From an uncultured Bacteroides sp. (GTDB lineage: Bacteria > Bacteroidota > Bacteroidia > Bacteroidales > Bacteroidaceae), in assembly GCA_944322355.1 (NCBI GenBank), contig CALUOT010000006.1, positions 1-64,000 of the forward strand: a stretch of 64,000 nt of DNA, read 5' to 3'. Shown one piece after another: positions 37,125-45,435 of this stretch. The notes below the pieces were generated by a model. The model was given only the letters and a program-made list of their open reading frames with translations. It did not search any database and was not told the DNA's origin. How positions within the stretch are numbered: position 1 is the stretch's first letter; each line of letters opens with the position of its first letter. A program made the translations under genes and the position numbers.

Positions 37125-38771
37125 ATGATAAAGTTGAAAACATTAACCATGGCCGTCTTGCTTCTGGCGGCTTTTGTGACGAAATCCACGGCTTGCACCA
37201 ACCTGATTGTGGGTAAGAATGCTTCGGCTGATGGATCTACCATTGTTTCTTACTCGGCCGATTCTTATGGACTGTATGGCGAGTTGTATCACTATCCGGC
37301 AGCTGTGTATCCCAAGGGTACGATGGTGGATGTGTATGAATGGGATACGGGACGTTACCTGGGGCAGATAGAGCAGGCTCGGCAGACGTACAACGTCATT
37401 GGTAACATGAACGAATTCCAATTGACCATTGGCGAAACGACTTTTGGCGGACGGCCGGAACTGGTAGATACACTGGGTGTCATAGACTATGGAAGCCTGA
37501 TTTACTTGGGACTGCAACGTTCGCGTACAGCCCGTGAGGCCATCAAAGTAATGACAGAGTTGGTGCAAGAATACGGTTATTGCAGCAGCGGTGAGTCCTT
37601 TACCATTGCCGATCCTAATGAAATCTGGATTATGGAAATGATAGGCAAAGGACCCGGTGTGCGGGGAGCTGTGTGGGTAGCTGTACGAGTACCCGATGAT
37701 TGCATTTCAGCGCATGCCAACCATAGTCGTATCCATCAGTTCGATATGAGTGACAAAGAGAATTGTATGTATTCATCGGATGTCATTTCTTTTGCCCGTG
37801 AGAAGGGGTACTTCGACGGAATGAACCGTGACTTCAGTTTCTCGCGTGCTTATGCTCCATTGGATTTCGGTGCCCGGCGTTATTGCGAGGCTCGTGTGTG
37901 GAGCTACTACAACCTATTTACTGACCGGGGAGAAGAGTTTTTGCCTTATATCGAAGGAACAACGGACGAGCCTATGCCTCTTTTTGTAAAACCCAATCGC
38001 AAGATCTCCGTGCAGGATGTGAAGAATGCCATGCGCGATCATTATGAAGGTACACCGCTCGATTTAAGCCGTGATTTCGGTGCCGGTCCTTACCATTCGC
38101 CTTATCGCCTTTCGCCGTTAGACTTCGAAGTGAATGGACAGAAGTACTTCAACGAGCGTCCCATTTCGACCCAACAGAGCGGTTTTGTTTTTGTAGCTCA
38201 GATGCGTGCTGACTTGCCCGATGCGGTGGGTGGTGTGTTATGGTTCGGTCTGGACGATGCCAATATGACGGTGTTTACGCCTGTGTATTGCTGTGCCGAC
38301 CGGGTTCCCGAATGCTATACACGTGTGGATGGTGCTGACTACATTACTTTTTCGTGGAAATCATCCTTCTGGGTATTCAACTGGGTGGCCAATATGGTGT
38401 ATCCGCGTTATGACCTGATGATAGATGACGTGCGTGCTGCGCAGACCGAGATAGAAACTACCTTCAACCAGGCACAGGCCGGTATTGAGTCTGCCGCTAT
38501 GCAGTTACTGAGCACCGATCCGGTTGCCGCCAAAGCTTTGCTGACCAACTATACGCTGATGACAGCCCAAAGCACACACGACACGTGGCGACGTCTGGGT
38601 GAGTTCTTGGTGGTGAAGTATAATGATGGCGTAGTGAAGCGGGTGAAGGACGGAAAGTTCGAGCGTAATGCTATTGGCCAGCCGGCGGGAGTCATTCGTC
38701 CGGGGTATCCGAAGGCGTTCCTTGAAGAGTATGTAAAACAAACGGGTGATCGTTATAAAATCCCCGAATAA
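37125..38771 (+). CDS. C69-family dipeptidase
   Basis: 548 residues. A signal peptide ends at TKSTA and the nucleophile Cys follows in ACTNLIVGKNASADGSTIVS, the N-terminal pattern of C69 (PepD-like) Ntn hydrolases; SSGESFTIADPNEIWIMEMI and the Asn-His segment SAHANHSRIHQFD also fit. These enzymes cleave dipeptides, here outside the cytoplasm. It lies 45 bp behind the M23 peptidase and has no promoter box of its own, so the two likely form an envelope or peptide-processing operon. Confidence 0.9.
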   Translation: MIKLKTLTMAVLLLAAFVTKSTACTNLIVGKNASADGSTIVSYSADSYGLYGELYHYPAAVYPKGTMVDVYEWDTGRYLGQIEQARQTYNVIGNMNEFQLTIGETTFGGRPELVDTLGVIDYGSLIYLGLQRSRTAREAIKVMTELVQEYGYCSSGESFTIADPNEIWIMEMIGKGPGVRGAVWVAVRVPDDCISAHANHSRIHQFDMSDKENCMYSSDVISFAREKGYFDGMNRDFSFSRAYAPLDFGARRYCEARVWSYYNLFTDRGEEFLPYIEGTTDEPMPLFVKPNRKISVQDVKNAMRDHYEGTPLDLSRDFGAGPYHSPYRLSPLDFEVNGQKYFNERPISTQQSGFVFVAQMRADLPDAVGGVLWFGLDDANMTVFTPVYCCADRVPECYTRVDGADYITFSWKSSFWVFNWVANMVYPRYDLMIDDVRAAQTEIETTFNQAQAGIESAAMQLLSTDPVAAKALLTNYTLMTAQSTHDTWRRLGEFLVVKYNDGVVKRVKDGKFERNAIGQPAGVIRPGYPKAFLEEYVKQTGDRYKIPE

Positions 38772-38794
38772 TTTGTCGTTTCGTAAGTTCTGAT

Positions 38795-38802
38795 TATCTT
38801 TG
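38795..38802 (+). promoter_or_regulatory. Promoter of the phosphohexomutase gene
   Basis: TATCTTTG with TTTG exactly 19 bp upstream (38772-38775), a full match to the Bacteroides consensus; 44 bp before the start codon. Confidence 0.8.
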
Positions 38803-38845
38803 CCCGTATCGATTGAAAATTCATTAACCACATAATATCATATTT

Positions 38846-40582
38846 ATGGAACAAGAACTAATTAAACAAGTAACTGAGAAGGCTCAGGAATGGCTGGGTC
38901 CGGCCTATGACGCCGAGACACAGGCCGAAGTGAAACGCATGTTGGACAGTGAGGACAAAACCGAACTGATAGAGTGCTTCTACAAGGACTTGGAGTTTGG
39001 TACCGGAGGTCTGCGCGGTATCATGGGTGCCGGAAGCAACCGCATGAACATCTATACGGTGGGAGCTGCCACACAGGGATTGGCCAACTATCTGAATAAG
39101 TGTTTTGCTGGTCAGTCTATATCGGTAGTGGTAGGACATGACTGCCGTAACAATAGTCGCAAGTTCGCTGAAATATCGGCTGACATATTCTCGGCCAATG
39201 GTATCAAGGTTTATCTGTTCGACGACCTGCGTCCTACGCCCGAAGTATCTTTTGCTATCCGTCACCTGGGTTGCCAGAGCGGTATCAACATCACGGCCAG
39301 TCATAATCCGCGTGAGTATAACGGATATAAGGCCTACTGGGACGACGGTGCACAGGTGTTGGCTCCGCACGATACGGCTATCATCGACGAAGTGAATAAG
39401 GTGAAGGTGGCCGACATCAAGTTCGAAGGTAATAAAGACCTGATCCAAATCATTGGCGAAGACGTTGACAAGGCTTATCTGGAGAAGGTACATTCCATCT
39501 CCATCGACCCCGAAGTCATTCGTCGGCAGAAGGATTTGAGCATCGTCTACACACCGTTGCATGGAGCCGGACGTGCCTTGATACCTGCTTCGCTGAAGGT
39601 ATGGGGATTCGAAAACGTACACTGCGTGGAAGAGCAAATGGTGAAGGACGGAAACTTCCCCACCGTGGTATCGCCCAACCCCGAGAATGCTGAGGCATTG
39701 ACACTGGCCATCAAGTTGGCGAAGGAAATTGATGCGGACATTGTCATGGCAAGTGACCCCGATGCCGACCGCGTGGGAATGGCCTGCAAGGACGACAAAG
39801 GGGAGTGGGTACTCATCAACGGCAACCAGACTTGTCTCCTCTTCCTCTATTATATTATTAAGAACCGCATCGCCACAGGCAAGATGCAGCCCACTGACTT
39901 CATCGTGAAGACTATCGTTACCACCGACCTCATCAAGACCGTGGCCGAACGGAACCATATCGAGATGCTCGACTGCTACACCGGCTTCAAGTGGATAGCC
40001 CGTGAGATACGTCTGCGCGAGGGCAAGCAACAGTACATAGGCGGCGGTGAGGAGAGTTACGGATTCCTGGCCGAGGACTTTGTGCGCGACAAAGATGCCG
40101 TATCGGCCTGCTCGCTGTTGGCCGAAATCTGTGCTTGGGCCAAGGACCAGGGCAAGACCCTCTACGAGGTGCTGATGGGCATCTACGTGGAATACGGATT
40201 CTCCAAAGAAACGACCGTCAACGTGGTGAAGCCCGGAAAGAGCGGTGCCGAGGAAATCAAGGCCATGATGGACAACTTCCGCGCCAATCCGCCGCGTGAA
40301 ATCGGAGGTTCCGCTGTGGTTCTCGTCAAGGACTACAAGACCCTGCAGCAGACCGACGCTCAAGGCAACGTCACGCCGCTTGACATGCCCGAAACCTCCA
40401 ACGTGCTCCAGTACTTCACGCAGGATGGCACGAAGATTTCTGTCCGTCCGTCGGGTACCGAGCCGAAAATCAAGTTCTACATCGAAGTGAAAGGCACCAT
40501 GGGATGCCCCAAGTGCTACGCCAGTGCCACGGCCGAGGCTGACGAGAAAGTCAAAGCCGTACGCCAGTCGCTCGGCATCTGA
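38846..40582 (+). CDS. Phospho-sugar mutase (phosphoglucomutase/phosphomannomutase)
   Basis: 578 residues. The four signatures of the alpha-D-phosphohexomutase family are intact: phosphoserine loop ITASHNPREYNGYKAYW, metal loop ASDPDADRVGMA, sugar loop GGGEESYGFLAEDFVRDKDA and phosphate loop RPSGTEPKIKFYIEV. Length and N-terminal FGTGGLRGIMGAGSNRMNIY match the phosphoglucomutase (PgcA/PGM2-like) branch. It interconverts hexose 1- and 6-phosphates for glycogen, cell-wall and surface polysaccharide precursors. Single gene with its own promoter. Confidence 0.94.
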   Translation: MEQELIKQVTEKAQEWLGPAYDAETQAEVKRMLDSEDKTELIECFYKDLEFGTGGLRGIMGAGSNRMNIYTVGAATQGLANYLNKCFAGQSISVVVGHDCRNNSRKFAEISADIFSANGIKVYLFDDLRPTPEVSFAIRHLGCQSGINITASHNPREYNGYKAYWDDGAQVLAPHDTAIIDEVNKVKVADIKFEGNKDLIQIIGEDVDKAYLEKVHSISIDPEVIRRQKDLSIVYTPLHGAGRALIPASLKVWGFENVHCVEEQMVKDGNFPTVVSPNPENAEALTLAIKLAKEIDADIVMASDPDADRVGMACKDDKGEWVLINGNQTCLLFLYYIIKNRIATGKMQPTDFIVKTIVTTDLIKTVAERNHIEMLDCYTGFKWIAREIRLREGKQQYIGGGEESYGFLAEDFVRDKDAVSACSLLAEICAWAKDQGKTLYEVLMGIYVEYGFSKETTVNVVKPGKSGAEEIKAMMDNFRANPPREIGGSAVVLVKDYKTLQQTDAQGNVTPLDMPETSNVLQYFTQDGTKISVRPSGTEPKIKFYIEVKGTMGCPKCYASATAEADEKVKAVRQSLGI

Positions 40583-40748
40583 CCCCACTTCGGACTCTTT
40601 GAAGCAGCCGGACGCGGTGCGCCAGGCAGGACCTCCCCCCTCGCCGCGCTTCGTGCCCGGCTCTTCTTTTGCTTTCTTTTCCAGTTTGGGGCGGAAGGGA
40701 AAAGGCGATTTTGCGCCGCAAAGGTTCGGCCGTTCGGAATTATTGTTC

Positions 40749-40756
40749 TACCTTTG
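40749..40756 (+). promoter_or_regulatory. Promoter box of the radical SAM gene
   Basis: TACCTTTG, 32 bp before the chosen ATG at 40788, and inside the longer open frame from 40524; supports the later start. Confidence 0.65.
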
Positions 40757-40787
40757 CGTCCTTAACAACCTGAAACGGAATGATGTG

Positions 40788-42428
40788 ATGAAGATTCTTT
40801 GGATAGATCTCAGCAGTTCGTATGCCCACGCCTCCCTGGCGCTGCCGGCCCTGCATGCGCAGGTGACGGGTCGGGACGATGTGCAGTGGGCGGTGGTGTC
40901 GGCCACCATTAACGAGTGCCTCGGCCCGGTGGTGGAGGAGGCTTATGCCCATCGGCCCGACGTAGTGGCGGCGACGGCGTGGCTGTTCAACCACGAGCCC
41001 TTGCTCCATCTCCTGGTTCGCCTGAAGGCTTTGATGCCGAGTTGCCTCGTGGTGCTGGGCGGGCCTGAGTTCCTGGGTGACAATGCGGACTATCTGCGTT
41101 CGCACCCCTTTGTGGATGCTCTCTTCCGGGGTGAAGGGGAGGAGTCGTTCCCCCGCTGGCTGACGTGTTGGGACCGTCCGGCAGCGTGGGGAGACATCGC
41201 CGGTCTGTGCTACATCGACCGGGCAACCGGGCGTTATGTGGACAACGGGACGGCACGTGTGGGGCGGTTCGACGCGCTGGTGCCGCCGGAGGAGAGCCGC
41301 TTCTTCCCGTGGGGGAAACCTTTCGTGCAGTTGGAGACGACGCGAGGGTGCTTCAACACATGTGCTTTTTGCGTCAGCGGTGGTGAGAAGCCGGTCCGGG
41401 TACTGGGGCTGGAGGCTATCAGGCAGCGGCTCGACGTCATCCGTGCGCATGGCATCCGGCAGGTGCGCTTGCTTGATCGCACATTCAACTACAACCCCCT
41501 CCGGGCGCGTGCTTTGCTGGAGTTGTTCCGTACATATCATCCCGACATCCGTTTCCACCTGGAGCTGCACCCCGCGCTGCTGACGGCGGAGTTGAGGCAG
41601 CTGCTCAGGGAGCTTCCCGCCGGACTGTTGCATCTGGAGGCGGGCATTCAGAGCCTGCATGAAGAGGTGTTGCAAGCTTGTAGTCGCCGGGGTGGGCTGA
41701 CTGAGGCTTTGGAGGGTTTGCGCTATCTCTGCTCGCTGCCCAACATGGAGACTCATGCCGACCTGATAGCCGGCCTGCCGCTCTACACCTTGCCGCAGTT
41801 GTTCGACGATGTCCGTACTTTGGCTGCGTATCGTGCAGGCGAGATTCAGTTGGAGTCGCTCAAAGTTCTTCCCGGCACCGAGATGCGTCGTCGGGCGGCC
41901 GAGTTGGGCATTTGTTATTCGCCTTATCCTCCCTACGAGGTGTTGCAGACCCGTGAGATTACGGCAGCTGAATTGCAAACGGCTCGTCGGTTGTCCCGTC
42001 TGTTCGATGCTTACTACAACACGGCGGCTTGGCAAGAAGTCACGCGGCAACTGATTCTGCACGACGCTTGTTTCCTGCATCGTTTTCTGGAGCATCTGAT
42101 TCAAGCCCGTCTCATCGACCAACCCATGAGTCTGGAGAAGCGTGGATTGGTGCTGTATGCCTATTGCAAGCAGGTGTATCCCACCTTTGCCCGTGCGGTC
42201 AGCATTGCCTGGATAGAGGCGGGTATGTCCCTGAAGAAACTTCCCGCCGAGCGTGTCCGCACCAAACATCAGACGCCTCCCGCCGGGTGGACAGTGCTGT
42301 ACGGAACCTATAAGCCCGGCCTACGGCTTTGTTTCCTGCCGGACGAGGGGGACTTGGAGCACGGTCAATGGTTCGGTTTCGAATCGGAGATACAAAAAAC
42401 CGCCCCGGTATTCAGGGCGGTCACTTAA
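40788..42428 (+). CDS. B12-binding-domain radical SAM protein (DUF4080 type)
   Basis: 546 residues. A cobalamin-binding-like Rossmann domain (about 1-160, MKILWIDLSSSYAHASLALP with VVLGGPEFLGDN) precedes the radical SAM barrel with the cluster motif CxxxCxxC in TTRGCFNTCAFCVSGG, and a C-terminal DUF4080-like part (about 370-546). The frame is open 88 codons further upstream, overlapping the mutase gene, but the promoter and domain start favour 40788. Substrate unknown; many relatives methylate or rearrange unreactive carbon atoms. The last codons overlap the terminator of the convergent GH105 gene. Confidence 0.88.
   Translation: MKILWIDLSSSYAHASLALPALHAQVTGRDDVQWAVVSATINECLGPVVEEAYAHRPDVVAATAWLFNHEPLLHLLVRLKALMPSCLVVLGGPEFLGDNADYLRSHPFVDALFRGEGEESFPRWLTCWDRPAAWGDIAGLCYIDRATGRYVDNGTARVGRFDALVPPEESRFFPWGKPFVQLETTRGCFNTCAFCVSGGEKPVRVLGLEAIRQRLDVIRAHGIRQVRLLDRTFNYNPLRARALLELFRTYHPDIRFHLELHPALLTAELRQLLRELPAGLLHLEAGIQSLHEEVLQACSRRGGLTEALEGLRYLCSLPNMETHADLIAGLPLYTLPQLFDDVRTLAAYRAGEIQLESLKVLPGTEMRRRAAELGICYSPYPPYEVLQTREITAAELQTARRLSRLFDAYYNTAAWQEVTRQLILHDACFLHRFLEHLIQARLIDQPMSLEKRGLVLYAYCKQVYPTFARAVSIAWIEAGMSLKKLPAERVRTKHQTPPAGWTVLYGTYKPGLRLCFLPDEGDLEHGQWFGFESEIQKTAPVFRAVT
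42393..42421 (-). terminator. Terminator of the GH105 gene, inside the 3' end of the radical SAM gene
   Basis: On the minus strand: ACCGCCC...GGGCGGT stem (arms 42415-42421 and 42399-42405, 9-base loop) followed by TTTTTTGTA. It lies 22 bp behind the GH105 stop codon and encodes residues of the convergent protein on the plus strand. Confidence 0.85.
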
Positions 42429-42442
42429 TGGCGGGGATGCGG

Positions 42443-43798
42443 TCAGTTCCGCTGTTCGTACTCCACCGATGCCATGATGAAGGTGCCGATGGCTTTTCCT
42501 TCATTCTCCACGACCGTCACGTCCTTGCCTGCCAGGTAGTAGTTGGCCGTTCCCGTTCGTGAGGGGTCTTTGGCCGGTCCTAGTCCTGCCGAGGCACAGG
42601 TCTGCACGATGTCGAGTTTACCGTCGGCTCTTTCGCGGATGAAGGTTTTCAGCAGTCCTTGGTAAGCCTTCTCGGCCACGGGCAGGTAAGTTTCTTTATC
42701 CAACAGTCCCAAGCGGATGCCTTTCAGGTAGGCATAGGTGAAGATGCACGAAGCCGAAGCTTCCAGGTAGTTGGAAGCTGTACCGACGTTGTATATTTTC
42801 CCTTGGATGGTGTCTCCTTTGCCATCGGCCTTCATTTGGTCGTCGTATTGCAATAGCTGGTACCAAACGCCCGATGTCGGATCTTGCCAACGCTTCAGTC
42901 CGGCGGCTACTTGGTTTAGGATGGCCCGTACGTCCGGATAGTCGGGATGGTCTTGCGGCATATACTCCAGTACGTCGACCAAGGCGGCGAAATACCAGCC
43001 CATGCCTCGTGCCCAGAACTCTTGGCTGCATCCTTGGTGCGGCTTTTCCCGGTTGGCCCAGAAAGAGTTGGCGTCTTCCGGTGTAGCCGACCAGGCGTGA
43101 TAGTTCAGTTGTTTGTCGGCATCGTACGTATAGCGGTTGATGGTCTTGAACTGCAAGGCGATGTCGGCCCAACTCTGTGCATTGTCTTCCGGATTCTCTC
43201 CCCCGAAGGCGTGTTGCCATTGGGCGTAGATGGTGGAACCCATGTACAACCCGTCAAGCCACATTTGGTTGGGGTATTGGGCTTTGTGGAAGAAGCCGCC
43301 GGCTCCCGGCAAACCTTCCGCAATGCGTGCGTGTTCATATTTCAGCTTGTTGCGTATCAGCGAGGAGGCTGTCTTATACCGTTCGGCATCTGGCTGGTTT
43401 CCCTTCTTCTGTTCTTCCCGGTAGAGGGTGAAGAAGACGTTGCCGGCCGGCAGGTCGTCGATGTTGCTGGGGCGGAGGGCCGGTTGGCCTTTGGCGTTCA
43501 GGATGACCGAACCGTCGGGTGTCGTACTGTTGTCGGCAAAGGCTTTCACGGCTTCGTAATAGGCTGTCTTCTCCGGATAGAGTGTCCAGGCTTTCAATAC
43601 GGCATTAGCTACCAGTCCCGATACATAGTCCCATGCGGCACTGTCCAATTCCATCTGATGATGGCGGTTGCAATAGAAATCGACCAAGCCGTGCGACTCT
43701 ACCATGCGTTGTGAATAGGGAGCTTGCGACACATGCTTTTCTCCCGAATTACAGCTGATCATTCCCACCGTAGCTGCTACTAATAAAATTCTTTTCAT
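42443..43798 (-). CDS. GH105-family unsaturated rhamnogalacturonyl hydrolase (lipoprotein)
   Basis: 451 residues from MKRILLVAATVGMISCNSGE, with a lipobox Cys at 16; the frame extends 103 codons upstream through array H and is not coding there. The alpha/alpha-barrel of GH88/GH105 is visible: GGFFHKAQYPNQMWLDGLYM (probable catalytic Asp), QEFWARGMGWYFAALVDVLE and TGTANYYLAGKDVT. Such enzymes remove the unsaturated uronic acid left by pectin lyases from rhamnogalacturonan or similar oligosaccharides. No transporter lies beside it, but two beta-helix glycosidases follow at 49340 and 58079. Confidence 0.9.
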   Translation of the reverse strand: MKRILLVAATVGMISCNSGEKHVSQAPYSQRMVESHGLVDFYCNRHHQMELDSAAWDYVSGLVANAVLKAWTLYPEKTAYYEAVKAFADNSTTPDGSVILNAKGQPALRPSNIDDLPAGNVFFTLYREEQKKGNQPDAERYKTASSLIRNKLKYEHARIAEGLPGAGGFFHKAQYPNQMWLDGLYMGSTIYAQWQHAFGGENPEDNAQSWADIALQFKTINRYTYDADKQLNYHAWSATPEDANSFWANREKPHQGCSQEFWARGMGWYFAALVDVLEYMPQDHPDYPDVRAILNQVAAGLKRWQDPTSGVWYQLLQYDDQMKADGKGDTIQGKIYNVGTASNYLEASASCIFTYAYLKGIRLGLLDKETYLPVAEKAYQGLLKTFIRERADGKLDIVQTCASAGLGPAKDPSRTGTANYYLAGKDVTVVENEGKAIGTFIMASVEYEQRN

Positions 43799-43849
43799 AC
43801 TTCTCTGGGATTTATTAATCATTTTGGCTATATGCTTATCAAGGAGAGA

Positions 43850-43857
43850 CAAAGTTA
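43850..43857 (-). promoter_or_regulatory. Promoter box of the GH105 gene
   Basis: TAACTTTG on the minus strand, 52 bp before the GH105 start. Confidence 0.55.
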
Positions 43858-43932
43858 GAATTATTTTCACAAAACAAGTACCTTTTGGCCGGAAAAATCT
43901 TCTTGTCCAAGAAAAAACTTGCACATCCCCTT

Positions 43933-43968
43933 GCCTGCCCCGCGTGCAAAGACACACGCCGGGCAGGC
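43933..43968 (+). terminator. Strong hairpin in the GH105/mltG divergent gap
   Basis: GCCTGCCCCGCGTG with CACGCCGGGCAGGC (14-bp arms, one mismatch, 8-base loop), followed on the plus strand by GGTTTTCTTTTCC. It has the form of a terminator, but no gene precedes it on the plus strand; it may end a small unannotated RNA or insulate the two promoters. Confidence 0.4.
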
Positions 43969-43999
43969 GGTTTTCTTTTCCTCGTCTGTCGGCACAGTA

Positions 44000-44131
44000 G
44001 TGCAGCCAAACTTGCACAACTGTGCAGCCGAACTTGCATAACTGTGCAGCCGAACTTGCATAACTGTGCAGCCGAACTTGCACAACTGTGCAGCTGAACT
44101 TGCACAACTGTGCAGCAGCAAGCGGACAAGT
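44000..44131. repeat. 22-bp array H (five clear units plus one degenerate, word GTGCAGCCGAACTTGCA)
   Basis: Units start at 44000, 44022, 44044, 44066, 44088 and 44110. The first five differ at only three positions in total (A/G, C/T, C/T). Each unit holds GTGCA...TGCAC, and the unit borders hold the perfect dyad TGCACA-AC-TGTGCA. It lies between the divergent GH105 and mltG promoters and is the longest array in the window. Confidence 0.95.
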
Positions 44132-44291
44132 GTGATTTGATAACTAATTGAATATAAGTGTTTTAAAAGGAATTCGTGTGAAGGCAAACTACAACTTGGC
44201 AGCCCCGCTTGCACGGCTGTCTGATTGTTCGGCTGGGCGTTTCTTGGGCATAAATCCGTCAGTATCCTATCCGTATGTGGGCGAGTTTCCC

Positions 44292-44299
44292 TATCTTTG
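44292..44299 (+). promoter_or_regulatory. Promoter box of mltG
   Basis: TATCTTTG, 25 bp before the chosen ATG at 44325 and inside the longer open frame from 44148. Confidence 0.7.
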
Positions 44300-44324
44300 C
44301 GGCGGATACATTATTATAAGTACA

Positions 44325-45359
44325 ATGAGAAAGAAAAAGAAAATCATCATAGTCCTCCTGCTGGTTGTGCTCTGCTTCGGGGGGGCGTGTGCAGGCGTTT
44401 TGTACTATCAGTTGTTCGTTCCTCCCTTCCGGTTGGCGAAGACGGCGTATGTGTACGTCGACCGTGACGATACGGCAGATTCCGTTTACCATAAAATCGT
44501 TCGAGCCACCCGGTGTGAGCGGATGGCGGGATTCCGTTGGTTGGCACGCTATAAGGACTATGCGAAGTATGTCAAGACGGGGCGCTATGCCATTCATCCC
44601 GAGGATAATGCCTATCAGGCTTTCAGTCGTTTCCTGCGGGGCTATCAAGAGCCGATGAACCTGACTATCGGGAGTGTGCGTACGCTGGATCAGCTGGCCC
44701 GCCTCGTGGGGGAGCAACTGATGATGGATTCGGCCGAAGTGATGAAGGGGCTGAATGACACAGTCTATTGGCAAACTCAAAACTATACGCCGGAGACATT
44801 GCCCTCGCTGTTCATCCCCGATACGTATCAAGTGTATTGGAATATCGGTCCGGAAGAGTTCTTCAAGCGGATGCAGAAGGAACACAAACGCTTTTGGAAT
44901 GCCGAGCGTCGGGCTAAGGCCGATTCGCTGGGCATGACGCCGGTCGAAGTCAGTACGTTGGCCTCCATCGTCGAGGAAGAAACCAACAACCAAGCCGAGA
45001 AGCCTTTGGTGGCGGGACTTTACATCAATCGCCTGCGTCGAGGCATCCCTCTTCAGGCGGACCCGACCATCAAGTTTGCTTTAAAAGACTTCACCTTGCG
45101 GCGTATTACCAATGCCCACCTCACGGTGGATTCTCCTTATAATACGTATCAACATGCCGGTCTTCCTCCCGGTCCCATCCGCATCCCCACTCCCGCAGGG
45201 CTGGATGCTGTCCTGAACTATGCCCGGCACAACTATCTTTACATGTGTGCCAAGGAAGATTTTTCGGGCACGCACAACTTTGCCGCTACCTATGGCGAGC
45301 ACATGCGCAATGCCCGTAGGTATTGGAATGCACTGAATCGAAGAAAGATTTTCAAATAG
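44325..45359 (+). CDS. mltG: Endolytic murein transglycosylase
   Basis: 344 residues from MRKKKKIIIVLLLVVLCFGG; an upstream ATG at 44148 is in frame but lies before the promoter. One N-terminal membrane helix (about 7-27), then a LysM-like part and the YceG domain with the catalytic Glu in ASIVEEETNNQAEKPLVAGL and LQADPTIKFAL, AGLPPGPIRIP. MltG cleaves nascent peptidoglycan glycan strands in the membrane and sets their length. Confidence 0.94.
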   Translation: MRKKKKIIIVLLLVVLCFGGACAGVLYYQLFVPPFRLAKTAYVYVDRDDTADSVYHKIVRATRCERMAGFRWLARYKDYAKYVKTGRYAIHPEDNAYQAFSRFLRGYQEPMNLTIGSVRTLDQLARLVGEQLMMDSAEVMKGLNDTVYWQTQNYTPETLPSLFIPDTYQVYWNIGPEEFFKRMQKEHKRFWNAERRAKADSLGMTPVEVSTLASIVEEETNNQAEKPLVAGLYINRLRRGIPLQADPTIKFALKDFTLRRITNAHLTVDSPYNTYQHAGLPPGPIRIPTPAGLDAVLNYARHNYLYMCAKEDFSGTHNFAATYGEHMRNARRYWNALNRRKIFK

Positions 45360-45384
45360 ACTTGATTAAATAAGAGTAAAAACT

Positions 45385-45392
45385 TATATTTG
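45385..45392 (+). promoter_or_regulatory. Promoter of iorA-iorB-paaK
   Basis: TATATTTG with TTG about 20 bp upstream, 43 bp before the iorA start. Confidence 0.65.
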
Positions 45393-45435
45393 CCTCTTCT
45401 TAGAAAAACTGATAACATTACTAATATCAAGAAAA

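Noticed and set aside
38858..40588. 576-codon open frame on the minus strand
   Set aside because: It lies fully antisense to the phosphohexomutase gene, whose four active-site motifs are intact; the antisense product shows no protein features.
40740..42269. 509-codon open frame on the minus strand
   Set aside because: Antisense to the radical SAM gene in a GC-rich stretch with few stops; low-complexity product.
44000..44131. Possible CRISPR array
   Set aside because: Units are 22 bp head to tail with no unique spacers between repeats, and no cas genes are present.
44195..44213. Further sigma-54-like site (CTTGGCAGCCCCGCTTGCAC)
   Set aside because: TTGGCA and TTGC are present but the spacing is one base longer than sigma-54 promoters tolerate, and no start site fits.
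44148..44324. N-terminal extension of mltG
   Set aside because: It precedes the promoter box at 44292 and places the membrane helix deep inside the protein.
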